IMG/VR virus record: IMGVR_UViG_3300010293_000007
Coordinates: 1 to 46,173 of that record
Direction: 5' to 3' (one strand)
Length of the DNA: 46,173 bases
Origin: a virus
The position numbers and the translations under genes are program-made. Below the pieces are notes generated by a model. That model was given only the letters and a program-made list of their open reading frames with translations, was not told the origin of the DNA and did not search any database. Below are positions 1 to 8,985 of this stretch, one piece after another (position 1 is the stretch's first letter; every line of letters starts with the position of its first letter).

Positions 1-469
1 AGCTGGGGGGATTCAATTCGACGGTGAAAAAGAATTAGTTTATGCAAGAACAGCAACTTTACCAGGTCGTGCTATTGAAAATAAACCAGTTAATTATTTT
101 GGTCTTCAATTTAATGTACCAGGTAAAGCAACATATACTGGATCTGAATCATATTCAATTGAATTTTATCACGACGAAAAAGTTGAACTTCGTACAAAAT
201 TAGAAGCGGCTTCTCGTGTAGTTTTTAATGATGTATCATCAACTGGTGAATATGGTATGCCGGGAAGGGGAAATATCATTTCTCTTGAAGTAATTGATAG
301 AAAATTAGTACCAGTAAGATTAATCGATTTGATAGGAGTGTCCATTCGAGATATTTCACCCATTGATTATGCGATTGCTGATGGTACTGGTGAAGTTAAG
401 AACTTTACAGTGACCTTTGCATATCATTTTTATGATGATTTTGCTAATTTGCTTCATTCAAATAATTAA
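1..469 (+). CDS. gp19: Tail tube protein, T4 gp19 family (5' partial)
   Basis: The reading frame is open from base 2 to the TAA at 467-469, so the N-terminus lies outside the window. About 155 residues are visible. They include a phrase with GIQFDGEKEL, a LPGRAIENKPVNYFG segment and a beta-rich C-terminus ending in a VTFAYHFYDDF-like stretch. This pattern is typical of the gp19/gp54 tail tube fold, whose hexameric rings form the inner tube through which DNA passes. The next gene has the same general style, so two tube-fold proteins sit in tandem, which fits a tube protein followed by a baseplate-proximal variant. The family call comes from pattern recognition, not from a search. Confidence 0.75.
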   Translation, partial: AGGIQFDGEKELVYARTATLPGRAIENKPVNYFGLQFNVPGKATYTGSESYSIEFYHDEKVELRTKLEAASRVVFNDVSSTGEYGMPGRGNIISLEVIDRKLVPVRLIDLIGVSIRDISPIDYAIADGTGEVKNFTVTFAYHFYDDFANLLHSNN

Positions 470-486
470 TAAACAAAATTAGCCAT

Positions 487-499
487 TAAATAATAACAG
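487..499 (+). promoter_or_regulatory. T4-type late promoter motif before second tube gene
   Basis: TAAATA at 487-492 is followed by 7 bases and then the ATG at 500. It lies in the short gap after the tube gene. It matches the core of the T4 late promoter TATAAATA, and no Shine-Dalgarno sequence is visible. Confidence 0.55.
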
Positions 500-1213
500 A
501 TGGCTAACCATGTACAAAACTTCCTTGATCGTTTTTCAAAAGACGACGCATTACTTTTACCATTACCTGTTTTTTGGACAGTCGATATTTCTGGTGTAAG
601 TGGCAGTGATATAGCTAGTGCTGTAGGAAATGCAAAAGAAAAGTGGGGATTAGTAAAAGAAATTGATGATTATATAGGTGAAGGAAATATATTAGTAGCA
701 CAAGAAATCACCATTCCTAGTGAAACATTAACTGTATTTCCGGTTAATTTTGAAAATTCAGGGGGGTTTTTGCCAGGATATGCATTGAATAATAGGGCAG
801 ATTTTAGCAGTAGGTTATTTACAATTAATTTTCTTGAAACTCATGAAGATATTGAACACTTTGTATTTAGACCTTGGATTATTGCTGTGGGTATTGAAGG
901 CTTAGTTTTGACAAAATTAAAAGCAACTATTACTATAAAACAATATGGTAATGATGGAAATTTTAGAAAAGGTTATAGATTTCATAAATGTGTTCCTGTA
1001 AATACCGAAGGTGGTGCAGCCTTAAACTACACAAATACAGATTTTATTGTAAAAACAGTTTCATTTTTATGTGAAAATTATGAACAATTACCAGAGAAAA
1101 ACAGCAAAAGCGCCTCAAACTTTTCCGCGAGTTATTTAAATCCACCAGTAACTCCAATACCTATCCCACAAATGAATAATTCTTCTTATGTATTGCCTAG
1201 TAACACCTTATAA
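500..1213 (+). CDS. Second tail-tube-like protein (baseplate tube or gp54-like)
   Basis: This is a 237-residue protein starting at an ATG 7 bases after a TAAATA motif. The body (about residues 20-200) alternates short beta-type segments with phrases such as ITIPSETLTVFPVNF and KATITIKQYGNDGNFRKGYRFHKCVPV, which suits a tail-tube-fold protein. The C-terminal 40 residues are Ser/Asn/Pro-rich and look flexible. Lying directly after a gp19-type gene and before chaperone-like genes and the tape measure, it is probably a tube-fold partner that starts or caps the tube at the baseplate. It could also be a second major tube subunit. The next gene begins 26 bases before this one ends. Confidence 0.55.
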   Translation: MANHVQNFLDRFSKDDALLLPLPVFWTVDISGVSGSDIASAVGNAKEKWGLVKEIDDYIGEGNILVAQEITIPSETLTVFPVNFENSGGFLPGYALNNRADFSSRLFTINFLETHEDIEHFVFRPWIIAVGIEGLVLTKLKATITIKQYGNDGNFRKGYRFHKCVPVNTEGGAALNYTNTDFIVKTVSFLCENYEQLPEKNSKSASNFSASYLNPPVTPIPIPQMNNSSYVLPSNTL

Positions 1214-1991
1214 AAACAATTTAGTTTTAAGAGAATTTACATTTAATAATTTAATAAAATTAACAAAATTGTGTAATTTCTCCACAAATGAATATGTTTG
1301 TGATTTTTTTGATAATTTTATTATAGAGTCCTATAAATATAATGTTATTGAAAAGTGTTATGCATTAATAAAATTATATGAATTGTGTGTCAGTGATACA
1401 CTAGATTTGGTTACAGAGACACATAATGTAACAATAAATGCAGATTTATTATTAAAATCCATTTTCAATTTAGGTGAAATTAATGCAAAATATAAAATAA
1501 TGGATGATGGTATTACATATATTTTTGATTTGCCCCATTCTTTCATTTTAAAACCTGCTGATATTTATACACACACAATACAATCAATAATATTATCTTC
1601 AGGGGAAACTATTGATTTAAATGATATAACACATACAGAAAGAGAAACTATTATTAATCAATTACCAGCGAAAGCTTATAATGTAATTGTAAAATATGCG
1701 GAAGAACAATTAATGAAATATGAAGCAGTTTTAATTAATCCAACTACTAGTTTAGGTGGAAACCCGTTTACAATTAATTTTCTCAGCCCACAAGCATTTT
1801 TATTTTTAAAAGGGATGTATTCGGGATATTCATTAGATTATTTTTACGAATTAATTTATACACTATCCCGAAAATTAAATTCAAATTTCATAATTGAAAG
1901 GCCTTTTAAAGAATTATTAGTTTATAGTCGCTTATATACAGATGAAATGAAAGAAGAAAATAGTGCATTACAAATCCCAAGTAATAATTAA
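1188..1991 (+). CDS. Probable tail/baseplate assembly protein (T4 gp26/gp51-like)
   Basis: This is a 267-residue, mostly helical, acidic protein without catalytic motifs. The ATG at 1188 lies inside the end of the upstream gene (26-base overlap). No later ATG occurs for about 100 codons, so this start is favoured. The C-terminal part (SPQAFLFLKGMYSGYSLDYF and following) resembles the small helical baseplate-hub assembly proteins of T4-like phages. Its place between the tube genes and the tape measure is where tail assembly chaperones are normally encoded. The gp26/gp51 link rests on size, order and general character, so it is tentative. Confidence 0.45.
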   Translation: MYCLVTPYKNNLVLREFTFNNLIKLTKLCNFSTNEYVCDFFDNFIIESYKYNVIEKCYALIKLYELCVSDTLDLVTETHNVTINADLLLKSIFNLGEINAKYKIMDDGITYIFDLPHSFILKPADIYTHTIQSIILSSGETIDLNDITHTERETIINQLPAKAYNVIVKYAEEQLMKYEAVLINPTTSLGGNPFTINFLSPQAFLFLKGMYSGYSLDYFYELIYTLSRKLNSNFIIERPFKELLVYSRLYTDEMKEENSALQIPSNN

Positions 1992-1995
1992 TGTT

Positions 1996-2742
1996 ATGAG
2001 TAATCCAACAATTAATGCCTTTTTCGAAAAAATTGAAGCGCTGAATACTAATAAAGTAAGCATTTTTGTTCCCAGATTAAAGAAAAATTTGAAATTTAAA
2101 CCACTAAGTCTTGGTCAACAAAAAAATCTTATTGCTTCTTTAGCAGATGGGCCAACTGGCGCTGTTCGCTTTACAAGATTATTAAATGATATAATTGTTG
2201 AAAACGGTCCTGAGGAAACGTTTTTTGTTATGGACAGGATTCCTATTGTTATTCAATTAAGAATAAATGCATTAGGTGCAGAACTTAAACAAGACGACAA
2301 AGTTTATAACTTGAAAGAAATAGTGGAAGCTATTAAAGTAGATGTATATTCTGTTGAAACAGAACCCAAATTTGAAGAATATGGCATTACAATTAATTGT
2401 AGTATTCCAACATTAGATACTGAAAGCAAAATTATTTCCAAATGTGAAGATTTGGTTGAGCAACAAAAAGATAATAAATTGAGTGATAATGTTAGTGCTA
2501 TTTATATTCATGAAATTATCAAATATATTGATTCTGTTGAATTTGATAACGAAAAACTTAATTTTAAAGACTTGAATACACCTCAAAAAATTAAGATTAT
2601 TGAGAAACTTCCCCTTTCATTAAACAAACAGGTTATCAATTATATCGAAAAATTGCGTGAAATTGAATTAAAATATCTCACCGTTGAAAATGATACGATA
2701 GATATTGACCCATCATTTTTTGAAACCGCACATAATAGTTAA
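1996..2742 (+). CDS. Probable baseplate hub assembly protein (T4_baseplate / gp26-like)
   Basis: This is a 248-residue protein. ATG at 1996 is preferred over an upstream in-frame ATG at 1963, because 1996 falls 4 bases after the preceding stop and gives the natural N-terminus MSNPTINAFFEKIEAL. An early FVPRLKKNLKFKPLSLGQQK segment is followed by helical repeats. Early basic and LxxGQ-type phrases of this kind are typical of T4-type baseplate/hub assembly proteins (T4_baseplate family). In gene order it is the second of two consecutive chaperone-like genes before the tape measure. Two separate reading frames are used and no slippery frameshift site joins them. Its stop codon overlaps the late promoter motif of the next gene. 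Confidence 0.5.
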   Translation: MSNPTINAFFEKIEALNTNKVSIFVPRLKKNLKFKPLSLGQQKNLIASLADGPTGAVRFTRLLNDIIVENGPEETFFVMDRIPIVIQLRINALGAELKQDDKVYNLKEIVEAIKVDVYSVETEPKFEEYGITINCSIPTLDTESKIISKCEDLVEQQKDNKLSDNVSAIYIHEIIKYIDSVEFDNEKLNFKDLNTPQKIKIIEKLPLSLNKQVINYIEKLREIELKYLTVENDTIDIDPSFFETAHNS

Positions 2743-2750
2743 ATAATTAT
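2740..2750 (+). promoter_or_regulatory. Late promoter motif that fixes a GTG start
   Basis: TAAATA at 2740-2745 overlaps the stop codon of the previous gene and is followed by 5 bases and GTG at 2751. An ATG at 2749 is out of frame. The same 5-base spacing as at other genes supports GTG as the true start of the tape measure gene. Confidence 0.55.
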
Positions 2751-4793
2751 GTGCCACGAGATGAAAATAATGGAAATAAAGACGATTTATTTAGTCGTTT
2801 TATAAAGGTTGTTGATAATAATACACCTGAAAATGCTGATAAAGGTGTACCTAAAGGTGTGATTCCTTCAAATGAAGGTTCTTCTTTTATCCAAAAATCA
2901 AAAAAGGAAAAAGTTAAACCAGCTCTCGAAAGTAATGAAAAATCTCGTTTAATAAACATTGCGAACATACTCTTTACACAATTTTTTGAAGTTCAAAAGA
3001 AATATAAAGAAGATACCAAATTAACAAAAATATCTCAATTAGCTACAACAACAGCAAAAAAACAATCTCCAATTGATAAATTCAAAGAAAAAATAGATAC
3101 CAAAAAACCTCTTTCATTATTCAAAATTGCAACTGGTTTACTTGTTGTAGGCATCACAGCAGCAATATATGGAATGATGAATGATAATGCTTTAAGAGGT
3201 AGTATGAAAATGCTATCAAAAGTTGGGTTAAAAGCTTCTATGTTATTATTTCAGCGCTTAACAAAAGGATTTATGTCTATGATTGGCGGCGCGGGTAAAA
3301 TGGCAATGGGGCTATTAAAAGGAACAAAACTTGGTGGAATGCTTTTAAAAATGGGCAAATTCTTTACCCCGCTATTAAAAATTCTTAAAAAAATCCCATT
3401 AATAGGAAGTATATTATCTGTTGGATTTGCCATTGCAAGATTTAAAAGTGGTGATGTCACAGGCGGGGTGATTGAAATTTTGGCGGGTTTAAGTGGATTA
3501 TTGAATTTAATACCAGGTGGTACAGTTGTAGCTATTCCACTAGTATTAGGATTTGATGCATTAAATGCTTGGCTAGATATGAAAACTGCTGGTAAAACAG
3601 GCAGTGAAAAATCTAAAGCAAAATTAGATATTCTAAAACAAATAGGAACATGGATTGGTCGTAAATATATGAAAGCGGCACCATATATGCCTATAATTGG
3701 CACCTTTATAAGATGGGGCAAAGCATGGCAAGCTTTGAAATCTGGTAATGTTTTATATAGTCTAAGAGAATTAATTAATGGGTTAATTACTTTTGCACCT
3801 GGTGGTGGTGCTCTTGTATATGGATTTGAAACACTTTTAAGTTTGTTTAATGAAAAAGAAGAAAAAGGAAAAGGGAAACCTTCCAAGGTTTCTTGGATAC
3901 AAAAAGTAAAAGATTGGATTAAAAAGAAATTAAATGATTTACCATGGGCATTAAGGAAACCATTAGAATTTTTTGGTATAATATCTGATGAAGATAGTAA
4001 AGAAGGCGCACCAAAAGAAGAACAAAAGAAATCAGAACCCGCAGTAGCCAAAGAAGCAGAAAAAAAAGCAACCTCTACACCTTCACCAACTCCTTCTCCA
4101 TCACCTTCTCCTTCTGTTGCACAAGTTGCGGTAGCAACATCAATAACACCTCCTGTTGCACCGCAAACACCAATAATGCCAGAATGGCTAAAGCCAGCTG
4201 TTAAAGACCAAACAGAGCCGCAAACACCAATAATGCCTACATTTGCTCTTAAAGACCAAACAGAACCCCCCGCATGGAAAATGCCAGGTTTTGATGAAGA
4301 ATTGCGCGACCGAAGAATAGCGGCTCTTGCTGAAATAGCTTCAATAAATACTGAGTATAAAAATGAAGAAATGCGTCGGGCATTTATTAAAGGGAGTGAA
4401 GAAGATTCTGTTGTTACTGCTGCTTTTGGTACAGTAAAACAGAGAGAAATGTGGGCTGAAAAATATAAAAGACAAGAAGAAGCAAGAAAAAAACAAGAGG
4501 CTGCTCGAAGACAAGGGGGCCAAGCAAAACCATCTGATTCTTCATTAAGTGCATTACATAATTTGAATAAACTTCAATTTATGAATGTCAAATTGTTACA
4601 AAATATTTACAATGCTATTGTGTATGGTAATAAACAACTCGTTGGAGCTATATCAAAACAACCAGTAAGTACAACACCACAAACAAATACACAAGTTGCT
4701 AACATACCAATGAATACTATGGATTCTCCCACATTACCTATAAACGCAAATGATAGGATATCTTATGCCGAATCCCCATATTCAATGGCATAG
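2751..4793 (+). CDS. Tail tape measure protein
   Basis: This is a 680-residue protein with a GTG start. The N-terminal third is charged. Residues about 120-370 hold several hydrophobic, glycine-rich helices, for example around GLLVVGITAAIYGMM and GGVIEILAGLSGLLNLIPGG. A Pro/Ser/Thr linker follows near 440-470, then two imperfect copies of a PQTPIMP...KDQTEP repeat, then a coiled-coil-like stretch rich in E, R, K and Q (about 570-600). Long helical and hydrophobic composition with a disordered linker, placed after the chaperones and before the tube cap, hub and baseplate genes, is characteristic of tape measure proteins. Such a protein sets tail length and is ejected with the DNA. It corresponds in position to T4 gp29 (about 590 residues). 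Confidence 0.7.
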   Translation: MPRDENNGNKDDLFSRFIKVVDNNTPENADKGVPKGVIPSNEGSSFIQKSKKEKVKPALESNEKSRLINIANILFTQFFEVQKKYKEDTKLTKISQLATTTAKKQSPIDKFKEKIDTKKPLSLFKIATGLLVVGITAAIYGMMNDNALRGSMKMLSKVGLKASMLLFQRLTKGFMSMIGGAGKMAMGLLKGTKLGGMLLKMGKFFTPLLKILKKIPLIGSILSVGFAIARFKSGDVTGGVIEILAGLSGLLNLIPGGTVVAIPLVLGFDALNAWLDMKTAGKTGSEKSKAKLDILKQIGTWIGRKYMKAAPYMPIIGTFIRWGKAWQALKSGNVLYSLRELINGLITFAPGGGALVYGFETLLSLFNEKEEKGKGKPSKVSWIQKVKDWIKKKLNDLPWALRKPLEFFGIISDEDSKEGAPKEEQKKSEPAVAKEAEKKATSTPSPTPSPSPSPSVAQVAVATSITPPVAPQTPIMPEWLKPAVKDQTEPQTPIMPTFALKDQTEPPAWKMPGFDEELRDRRIAALAEIASINTEYKNEEMRRAFIKGSEEDSVVTAAFGTVKQREMWAEKYKRQEEARKKQEAARRQGGQAKPSDSSLSALHNLNKLQFMNVKLLQNIYNAIVYGNKQLVGAISKQPVSTTPQTNTQVANIPMNTMDSPTLPINANDRISYAESPYSMA

Positions 4794-4795
4794 CT

Positions 4796-4807
4796 TAAAT
4801 ATTATTG
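4796..4807 (+). promoter_or_regulatory. Late promoter motif before tube cap gene
   Basis: TAAATA at 4796-4801 is followed by 6 bases and ATG at 4808. It occupies almost the whole 14-base gap between genes. Confidence 0.5.
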
Positions 4808-5587
4808 ATGGCGGAATCTAAGTCATATAATGTTGTAAATGGATATGATTGGACAGTGGTACCAAGAGACTCTTCTTTAAGAAAAAAGGCTCCCGCTGTA
4901 TATGCTACATCCTATCTTATTAATACAAATCAAATTATGCAATCTATACAAGGTTATATAAACTTGTTTAAAACAGATCCTAAAACTTTTTATGAAAGGA
5001 TGTATCAAGCAACAAAAGAAGATGATTTTATTTTTCCATATTTTGATGATAGTGTTAGAGGATTTCAAAATAATTTTAGCGAAACATATTCGGGGGGAAT
5101 TGCGGGTAATGCAGGGGATATGCCAGGTGCGGAACTTTTAGGTGGTGCAAAAACGTTGGCAGATTCAATGGCAAATTTAGTTTCACAAGGTGCTGCTTTT
5201 TTTAAAGGTAATCCAGGGTCATATTTAGAAGTCCCAAAATTTTATCAATATGAAAACACAGACGAACCATTAAATGTTACGTTTAATTTAATTAACACTA
5301 TTACTGAAGATGAATGGAAACGAAATTATGAATTGGTAACTAAATTAACCGATATTTGCAGACCACATCGTAAATCTGCCGCAACAATAGATCCGCCGCG
5401 TTTATTTAAAGTTCGTGTGCCTGGCTATCGTTGGATGGAATGGGCATATGCATCATCATTTAATGTTAAATTAAAAGGAACAAAAAGAATGATTGAAGGC
5501 AAAATTGTTCCTGAAGCTTTTGAAGTAAATATGACGTTTACATCATTGACTATCGAAGTTAGCAACTTTCTTACACAATCTCTTTAA
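4808..5587 (+). CDS. Baseplate tail-tube cap / initiator (gp48 or gp54-like)
   Basis: This is a 259-residue protein. ATG at 4808 is chosen over a TTG one codon upstream. A glycine-rich segment in the middle (SGGIAGNAGDMPGAELLGG) is followed by a conserved-looking C-terminal domain with EDEWKRNYELVTKLTDICRP, PPRLFKVRVPGYRWMEWAYAS and VPEAFEVNMTFTSLTIEVSNF. The last part has the beta-sandwich pattern of tube-fold proteins that cap or nucleate the tail tube at the baseplate. Its position directly after the tape measure agrees with T4 genes 48/54. Which of the two it represents cannot be told here. Confidence 0.6.
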   Translation: MAESKSYNVVNGYDWTVVPRDSSLRKKAPAVYATSYLINTNQIMQSIQGYINLFKTDPKTFYERMYQATKEDDFIFPYFDDSVRGFQNNFSETYSGGIAGNAGDMPGAELLGGAKTLADSMANLVSQGAAFFKGNPGSYLEVPKFYQYENTDEPLNVTFNLINTITEDEWKRNYELVTKLTDICRPHRKSAATIDPPRLFKVRVPGYRWMEWAYASSFNVKLKGTKRMIEGKIVPEAFEVNMTFTSLTIEVSNFLTQSL

Positions 5588-5985
5588 TGAAAAAATTAGG
5601 ACAATTTCAAAATGATGTTTCAAGTTTAGAAGAATTAGAAATTCTAAATTATGAGAGAATTTTTAAAATTTATCAAAAAACAAATAATGATAAAAATTTC
5701 TATTTTTATAATATTCTCAAAAAAATAGAATTACCAACAGATATATCTTCAGATATATTACAACATTATTATGTAGAATCGAGAACAGCGTTGCCTCTTT
5801 TATCTTATCGAATTTATAATGATTTGAAAAGTTGGTGGATTTTATTTCTTTTAAATAAAGAAAAAATAGTGGACCTTTTTTGGGTGAATGGTGGAACACA
5901 ATTGAAATATTTGACAGAAGCAGGTCGACTTCTTGTTCATAATGAATTAACAAAACAAATAGAATTATATGGCCGACACTATTAG
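5587..5985 (+). CDS. gp53: Baseplate wedge subunit gp53-like
   Basis: This is a 132-residue protein whose ATG overlaps the stop of the previous gene by one base (TAATG). The diagnostic stretch, at about residues 65-110, is SRTALPLLSYRIYNDLKSWW followed by ILFLLNKE and a FW...G..L.YL pattern. In gp53 proteins the equivalent segment (ANAIYGNPQLYWVLLMCN in T4) belongs to a LysM-like fold that clamps wedges together. It is shorter than T4 gp53 (196 residues) and lacks the long C-terminal extension. Start and stop overlaps show tight translational coupling with the cap and hub genes. Confidence 0.7.
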   Translation: MKKLGQFQNDVSSLEELEILNYERIFKIYQKTNNDKNFYFYNILKKIELPTDISSDILQHYYVESRTALPLLSYRIYNDLKSWWILFLLNKEKIVDLFWVNGGTQLKYLTEAGRLLVHNELTKQIELYGRHY

Positions 5986-7510
5986 TACAGTTTTAAGTTC
6001 ACTAAGTTCCACAAATCTTTCTGCTTTTTCCGTTGTATCACCAAGTGTAACAGGAGAACTCATACCATTAAACTTAAATATGGGGTTTGGTGGAGGAGGT
6101 TCAGGTGGCGGTTCCAGTAATTTGCAAGGTAAAACACTTATGGGTGGAAAACCTGTAGGCAATATTTCATCTGCAATCGATTATTCCCCAACACAAATTA
6201 ATGAGGTCCAATATAAATACATCTATTCTGTTACGAACGCTGATGGGCAAGATATTGGATTTTCCCGTGTTGCAGTAAAAGGTGTTAGTTTCACAGATAA
6301 CATTTTTAATCCTTTTTTAACGGACGCAATGATAATGGTGGTTAATCCATTAGACTATGCAGAAAGTAATTATTTGCAACGTGGAGATGGGAGAGATTTA
6401 TTTAGATTTGCATTAAAACCTGATAATGCAAAAGATGAACAAAAATTAGAATATGAATTTATTATTAAAGACGAGGTTCCAATTGTAAAAAGAGGAAATC
6501 GAATGGATAACTTAAAATGTTACCAATTAATTGATAAAAACTATCAACTATTAAACGAATCAATTCCGCAAGGTGTCAAATTTAAAGGAAAGGTTGGCAA
6601 AATTATAGAAGATATCATTAAAGAAAAGATTGGTGAGGAGGTTATTGGAGAATTTGAATACGGAGACCACGAAATTGATATAAATCCAGAGTATATTATT
6701 CCGCCAGTTTCTTTTAAATATGTAGATTTAATTTATTATTTGCTTAAGATATATTATTATATTGATGACGGGCTTCCAGTAAGAGGCATTTTGAATTATG
6801 ATAGGATAGCAAAAAAATATAATTTATTACCTTTGTCTAAAAGTTTTTATAAAAAGAATAAAGAATTAGCAAAAGAAGCCTTTCTTTTAGGTGATATGAC
6901 AAATAAAATAGAACCTAATCCAAACAATCCGCCGCCAGATGCAGAATTTACAACGTTTACTGGGTTTATTCAAGGCTGTAAATTTAGTACACCGATGACA
7001 GACTATTCAAATACATTTTTCTTAAATTCAATTGTTCATGGATATGACCCGGTTCTTGGTGAACACATTTCAACACAAATAAGATTAAAAGATTTAAAGG
7101 AACAATGGAAAACAAAATTTGTGGATGTCTTTTCGTGTATAGGTGGTAAACCAAAACCATTTTTACCATTAAATAAACAAAAGAAAATAAACATTTTTAA
7201 GACATATAACCTGCCATTTCATCCAGAAAAATCTGCAAATATTGTAACCGCAGAAATGATAAACATGTTTGTATTTTACAATATGCAAATTGAATTTCCA
7301 ATCATTGGTGATGTAAAAAGACAATCTGGTGTTTTTGTCGATGTTGTAAAGCCTAAAAATGATAAAGCAGAAGTGGATAAAAAAATGATTGGTAGGTGGT
7401 TTGTTACAACTATAAAACATGATTTCTTTTATGAATCTTATAGTAATAATATAATAGCTGTAAAAACGTATACAGGTCCAAACACAGATATAAGCGACGA
7501 TGTTGATTAA
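5969..7510 (+). CDS. gp27: Baseplate central hub protein (gp27-type)
   Basis: This is a 513-residue protein overlapping gp53 by 17 bases. The N-terminus has a flexible Gly/Ser run (about residues 40-50). Beta-rich domains follow, with phrases such as SRVAVKGVSFTDNIFNPF and YEFIIKDEVP, and the C-terminus carries IGRWFVTTIKHDFFYE followed by a VKTYTGP ending. The C-terminal phrase, with a conserved 'xGRWxVxxIxHxF' style, is common in gp27-like hub proteins, which form the trimeric ring between tube and spike. It is longer than T4 gp27 (391 residues). No lysozyme domain is visible, so the spike/gp5 function is probably encoded elsewhere. Confidence 0.65.
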   Translation: MADTISTVLSSLSSTNLSAFSVVSPSVTGELIPLNLNMGFGGGGSGGGSSNLQGKTLMGGKPVGNISSAIDYSPTQINEVQYKYIYSVTNADGQDIGFSRVAVKGVSFTDNIFNPFLTDAMIMVVNPLDYAESNYLQRGDGRDLFRFALKPDNAKDEQKLEYEFIIKDEVPIVKRGNRMDNLKCYQLIDKNYQLLNESIPQGVKFKGKVGKIIEDIIKEKIGEEVIGEFEYGDHEIDINPEYIIPPVSFKYVDLIYYLLKIYYYIDDGLPVRGILNYDRIAKKYNLLPLSKSFYKKNKELAKEAFLLGDMTNKIEPNPNNPPPDAEFTTFTGFIQGCKFSTPMTDYSNTFFLNSIVHGYDPVLGEHISTQIRLKDLKEQWKTKFVDVFSCIGGKPKPFLPLNKQKKINIFKTYNLPFHPEKSANIVTAEMINMFVFYNMQIEFPIIGDVKRQSGVFVDVVKPKNDKAEVDKKMIGRWFVTTIKHDFFYESYSNNIIAVKTYTGPNTDISDDVD

Positions 7511-8480
7511 AGATAATAAAATAGAAAATCTTAGAGTTGTAGAAAGAACAAAATCTCAAGTTGAAAAATTAATAAGCAATTTGAGCATACTGGGAAACTT
7601 TACAGACGAAGACAAAGAAATAACCGAAGAATACAAAAAAATATATGAGTTAGGATTAGATCAACTTAAGGTGTTTATTGACAAATTAGAAGAATTGGGC
7701 CCTAAATTAGATGAATACACAATTTTGTATTTTACAGAACAATTATTAAATGGTCCCCTTGTATTGAAAGTTATTGAATATACTAATAATTTATCAAAAC
7801 CATATTGGAAAAAATCCCCCGATATAATGGGCGTTACAGGTAATACAGGGACAGATAACTCTTCTGTTCCGGTTTTTGCAACTGGTAAATATGCTCTTAA
7901 TATAAACACAGATGTATATAATAAACTGCCTAAATTTATGCAAAACAATTTAAAAGGTTTAACTCGTGTTACACAAGATATTTTTACTGATAATATGAAC
8001 ACTGCAACAATAACCGATAATACATTGCCCATTGTTGATAAAAAACCATTTTTAAGAATTTCTAATGAATCACAAACCGATCATAATTATAATCCACATG
8101 GAAATTATCTAGTGAAAGATGTTGGGTTTGATTTGACTATAAAACAAATTTCAAAACAAATATTTGAATTAGTAAAAGAATTTCTTGGAGGGGAGACATT
8201 TCGTTTATATGATTTCAAAAAACAAATTAATGCGTATGACTCAGAAAAGAATCCAAATACGACAGGCAAGGTTCTACTCGAAAGAATTCTTACTTGCGAT
8301 GATACGCAAAGGGTAACAATAAAAACGGATGTTTTAGGCAATACCTACGACAGTGAAGAACGTCGCAAAGCCGAGCTAAAAATTCCAAGTAAAGATAAAG
8401 ATAAGAAGTTTAAATTACACACAGTTAAAGGCCAATTAGGTTCTGGTGAAGAGGTTAAAAAAGAACCTATTGATAGTTAA
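7500..8480 (+). CDS. Unknown tail/baseplate protein downstream of hub
   Basis: This is a 326-residue, charged protein with an ATG 11 bases before the hub gene ends. Residues about 1-110 are predicted mainly helical. The middle (about 115-200) is rich in Thr, Asn and Asp. The C-terminal third is Lys/Glu-rich. I recognise no family. Location and overlap suggest a hub-associated or tail-completion protein, in the place where T4-like phages keep genes such as 28. It ends tail-to-tail with the gene on the opposite strand, sharing the four bases TTAA at 8477-8480. Confidence 0.4.
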   Translation: MLIKDNKIENLRVVERTKSQVEKLISNLSILGNFTDEDKEITEEYKKIYELGLDQLKVFIDKLEELGPKLDEYTILYFTEQLLNGPLVLKVIEYTNNLSKPYWKKSPDIMGVTGNTGTDNSSVPVFATGKYALNINTDVYNKLPKFMQNNLKGLTRVTQDIFTDNMNTATITDNTLPIVDKKPFLRISNESQTDHNYNPHGNYLVKDVGFDLTIKQISKQIFELVKEFLGGETFRLYDFKKQINAYDSEKNPNTTGKVLLERILTCDDTQRVTIKTDVLGNTYDSEERRKAELKIPSKDKDKKFKLHTVKGQLGSGEEVKKEPIDS

Positions 8481-8938
8481 TCGACATCAATAATTTTTTT
8501 AGGAGAATCAATCCGCAGTGTTGATTCTTGTTGTGCAAAAAGATGTTTCAGAATTTCTTCACGAGAAAAGGTAATTCGGGTTTTTTCATCCCCTCCAATA
8601 GCAAGTCTTTCTTTTGCTTTTATTTCCATTTTCTTAAGCTTTTGGGAAGTTCTGTTTTTTTCACGAGAAATATACAACTTATTCAACGCATCAATAGCCG
8701 CACTAGATGCTTTGATTAATTCTGCAAGAGCTTCTGCAGCCTCTGGATCTGTTGCATCAATATCTTCCGTAGCATCAACCGCACGTTGAATTAATTTAGA
8801 TGCATTATCAATAAGAAACTGTTCAACATTATCAGGTGTAATATTAAGTTCTCTAGATTGCTTCTTAACTTCTTGTGTTGTGTTTTGTAATTGATTTACA
8901 ATATCATCCACAATATTATCTAAGAAATTATCTTCCAT
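8477..8938 (-). CDS. Possible small terminase subunit (gp16-like)
   Basis: This is a 153-residue acidic protein made almost wholly of helix. The central segment DATDPEAAEALAELIKASSA, followed by IDALNKLYISREKN, resembles the central coiled-coil hairpin of T4-like small terminases, where a 'PRxxEVLxxLMKTxxEANKDLLxLxKK' pattern occurs. A C-terminal tail (ITFSREEILKHLFAQQE) fits the large-subunit-contacting tail of that family. T4 gp16 has 164 residues, so the length fits. The gene has its own late promoter motif, expected for a packaging gene. No large terminase lies in the window to confirm the assignment, and a generic coiled-coil protein remains possible. Confidence 0.45.
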   Translation of the reverse strand: MEDNFLDNIVDDIVNQLQNTTQEVKKQSRELNITPDNVEQFLIDNASKLIQRAVDATEDIDATDPEAAEALAELIKASSAAIDALNKLYISREKNRTSQKLKKMEIKAKERLAIGGDEKTRITFSREEILKHLFAQQESTLRIDSPKKIIDVD

Positions 8939-8949
8939 AGAATTATTTA
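8939..8949 (-). promoter_or_regulatory. Late promoter motif, full TATAAATA
   Basis: Reading on the minus strand, TATAAATA ends at 8944 and is followed by 5 bases and the ATG at 8938. This is an exact copy of the T4 late consensus. It shares the 47-base divergent intergenic region with the sigma70-like promoter of dut. Confidence 0.65.
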
Positions 8950-8951
8950 TA

Positions 8952-8985
8952 TTGAAAAGAAAAGAACGCCCTTTATAATAGTTAT
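8952..8985 (+). promoter_or_regulatory. sigma70-like early promoter for dut
   Basis: TTGAAA (8952-8957) and TATAAT (8974-8979) are separated by 16 bases. Counting six bases from the -10 element puts the expected first transcribed base at 8986, which is the A of the dut ATG. The predicted transcript is leaderless. Confidence 0.65.

Noticed and set aside
1188-2742. Programmed frameshift between the two chaperone-like genes, as in lambda gpG/GT
   Set aside because: The second gene has its own ATG four bases after the first stop, and no slippery heptamer is seen at the junction.
2749-2751. ATG two bases before the GTG start of the tape measure gene
   Set aside because: It is out of frame with the 680-codon reading frame. 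The GTG has the same spacing to TAAATA as other genes.
3251-4051. Long open frame on the minus strand opposite the tape measure gene (266 codons)
   Set aside because: It mirrors a well-supported plus-strand gene, has no promoter motif or start signal, and its composition (Pro/Phe/Ser-rich) is what the antisense of Lys/Gly/Leu-rich helices gives.
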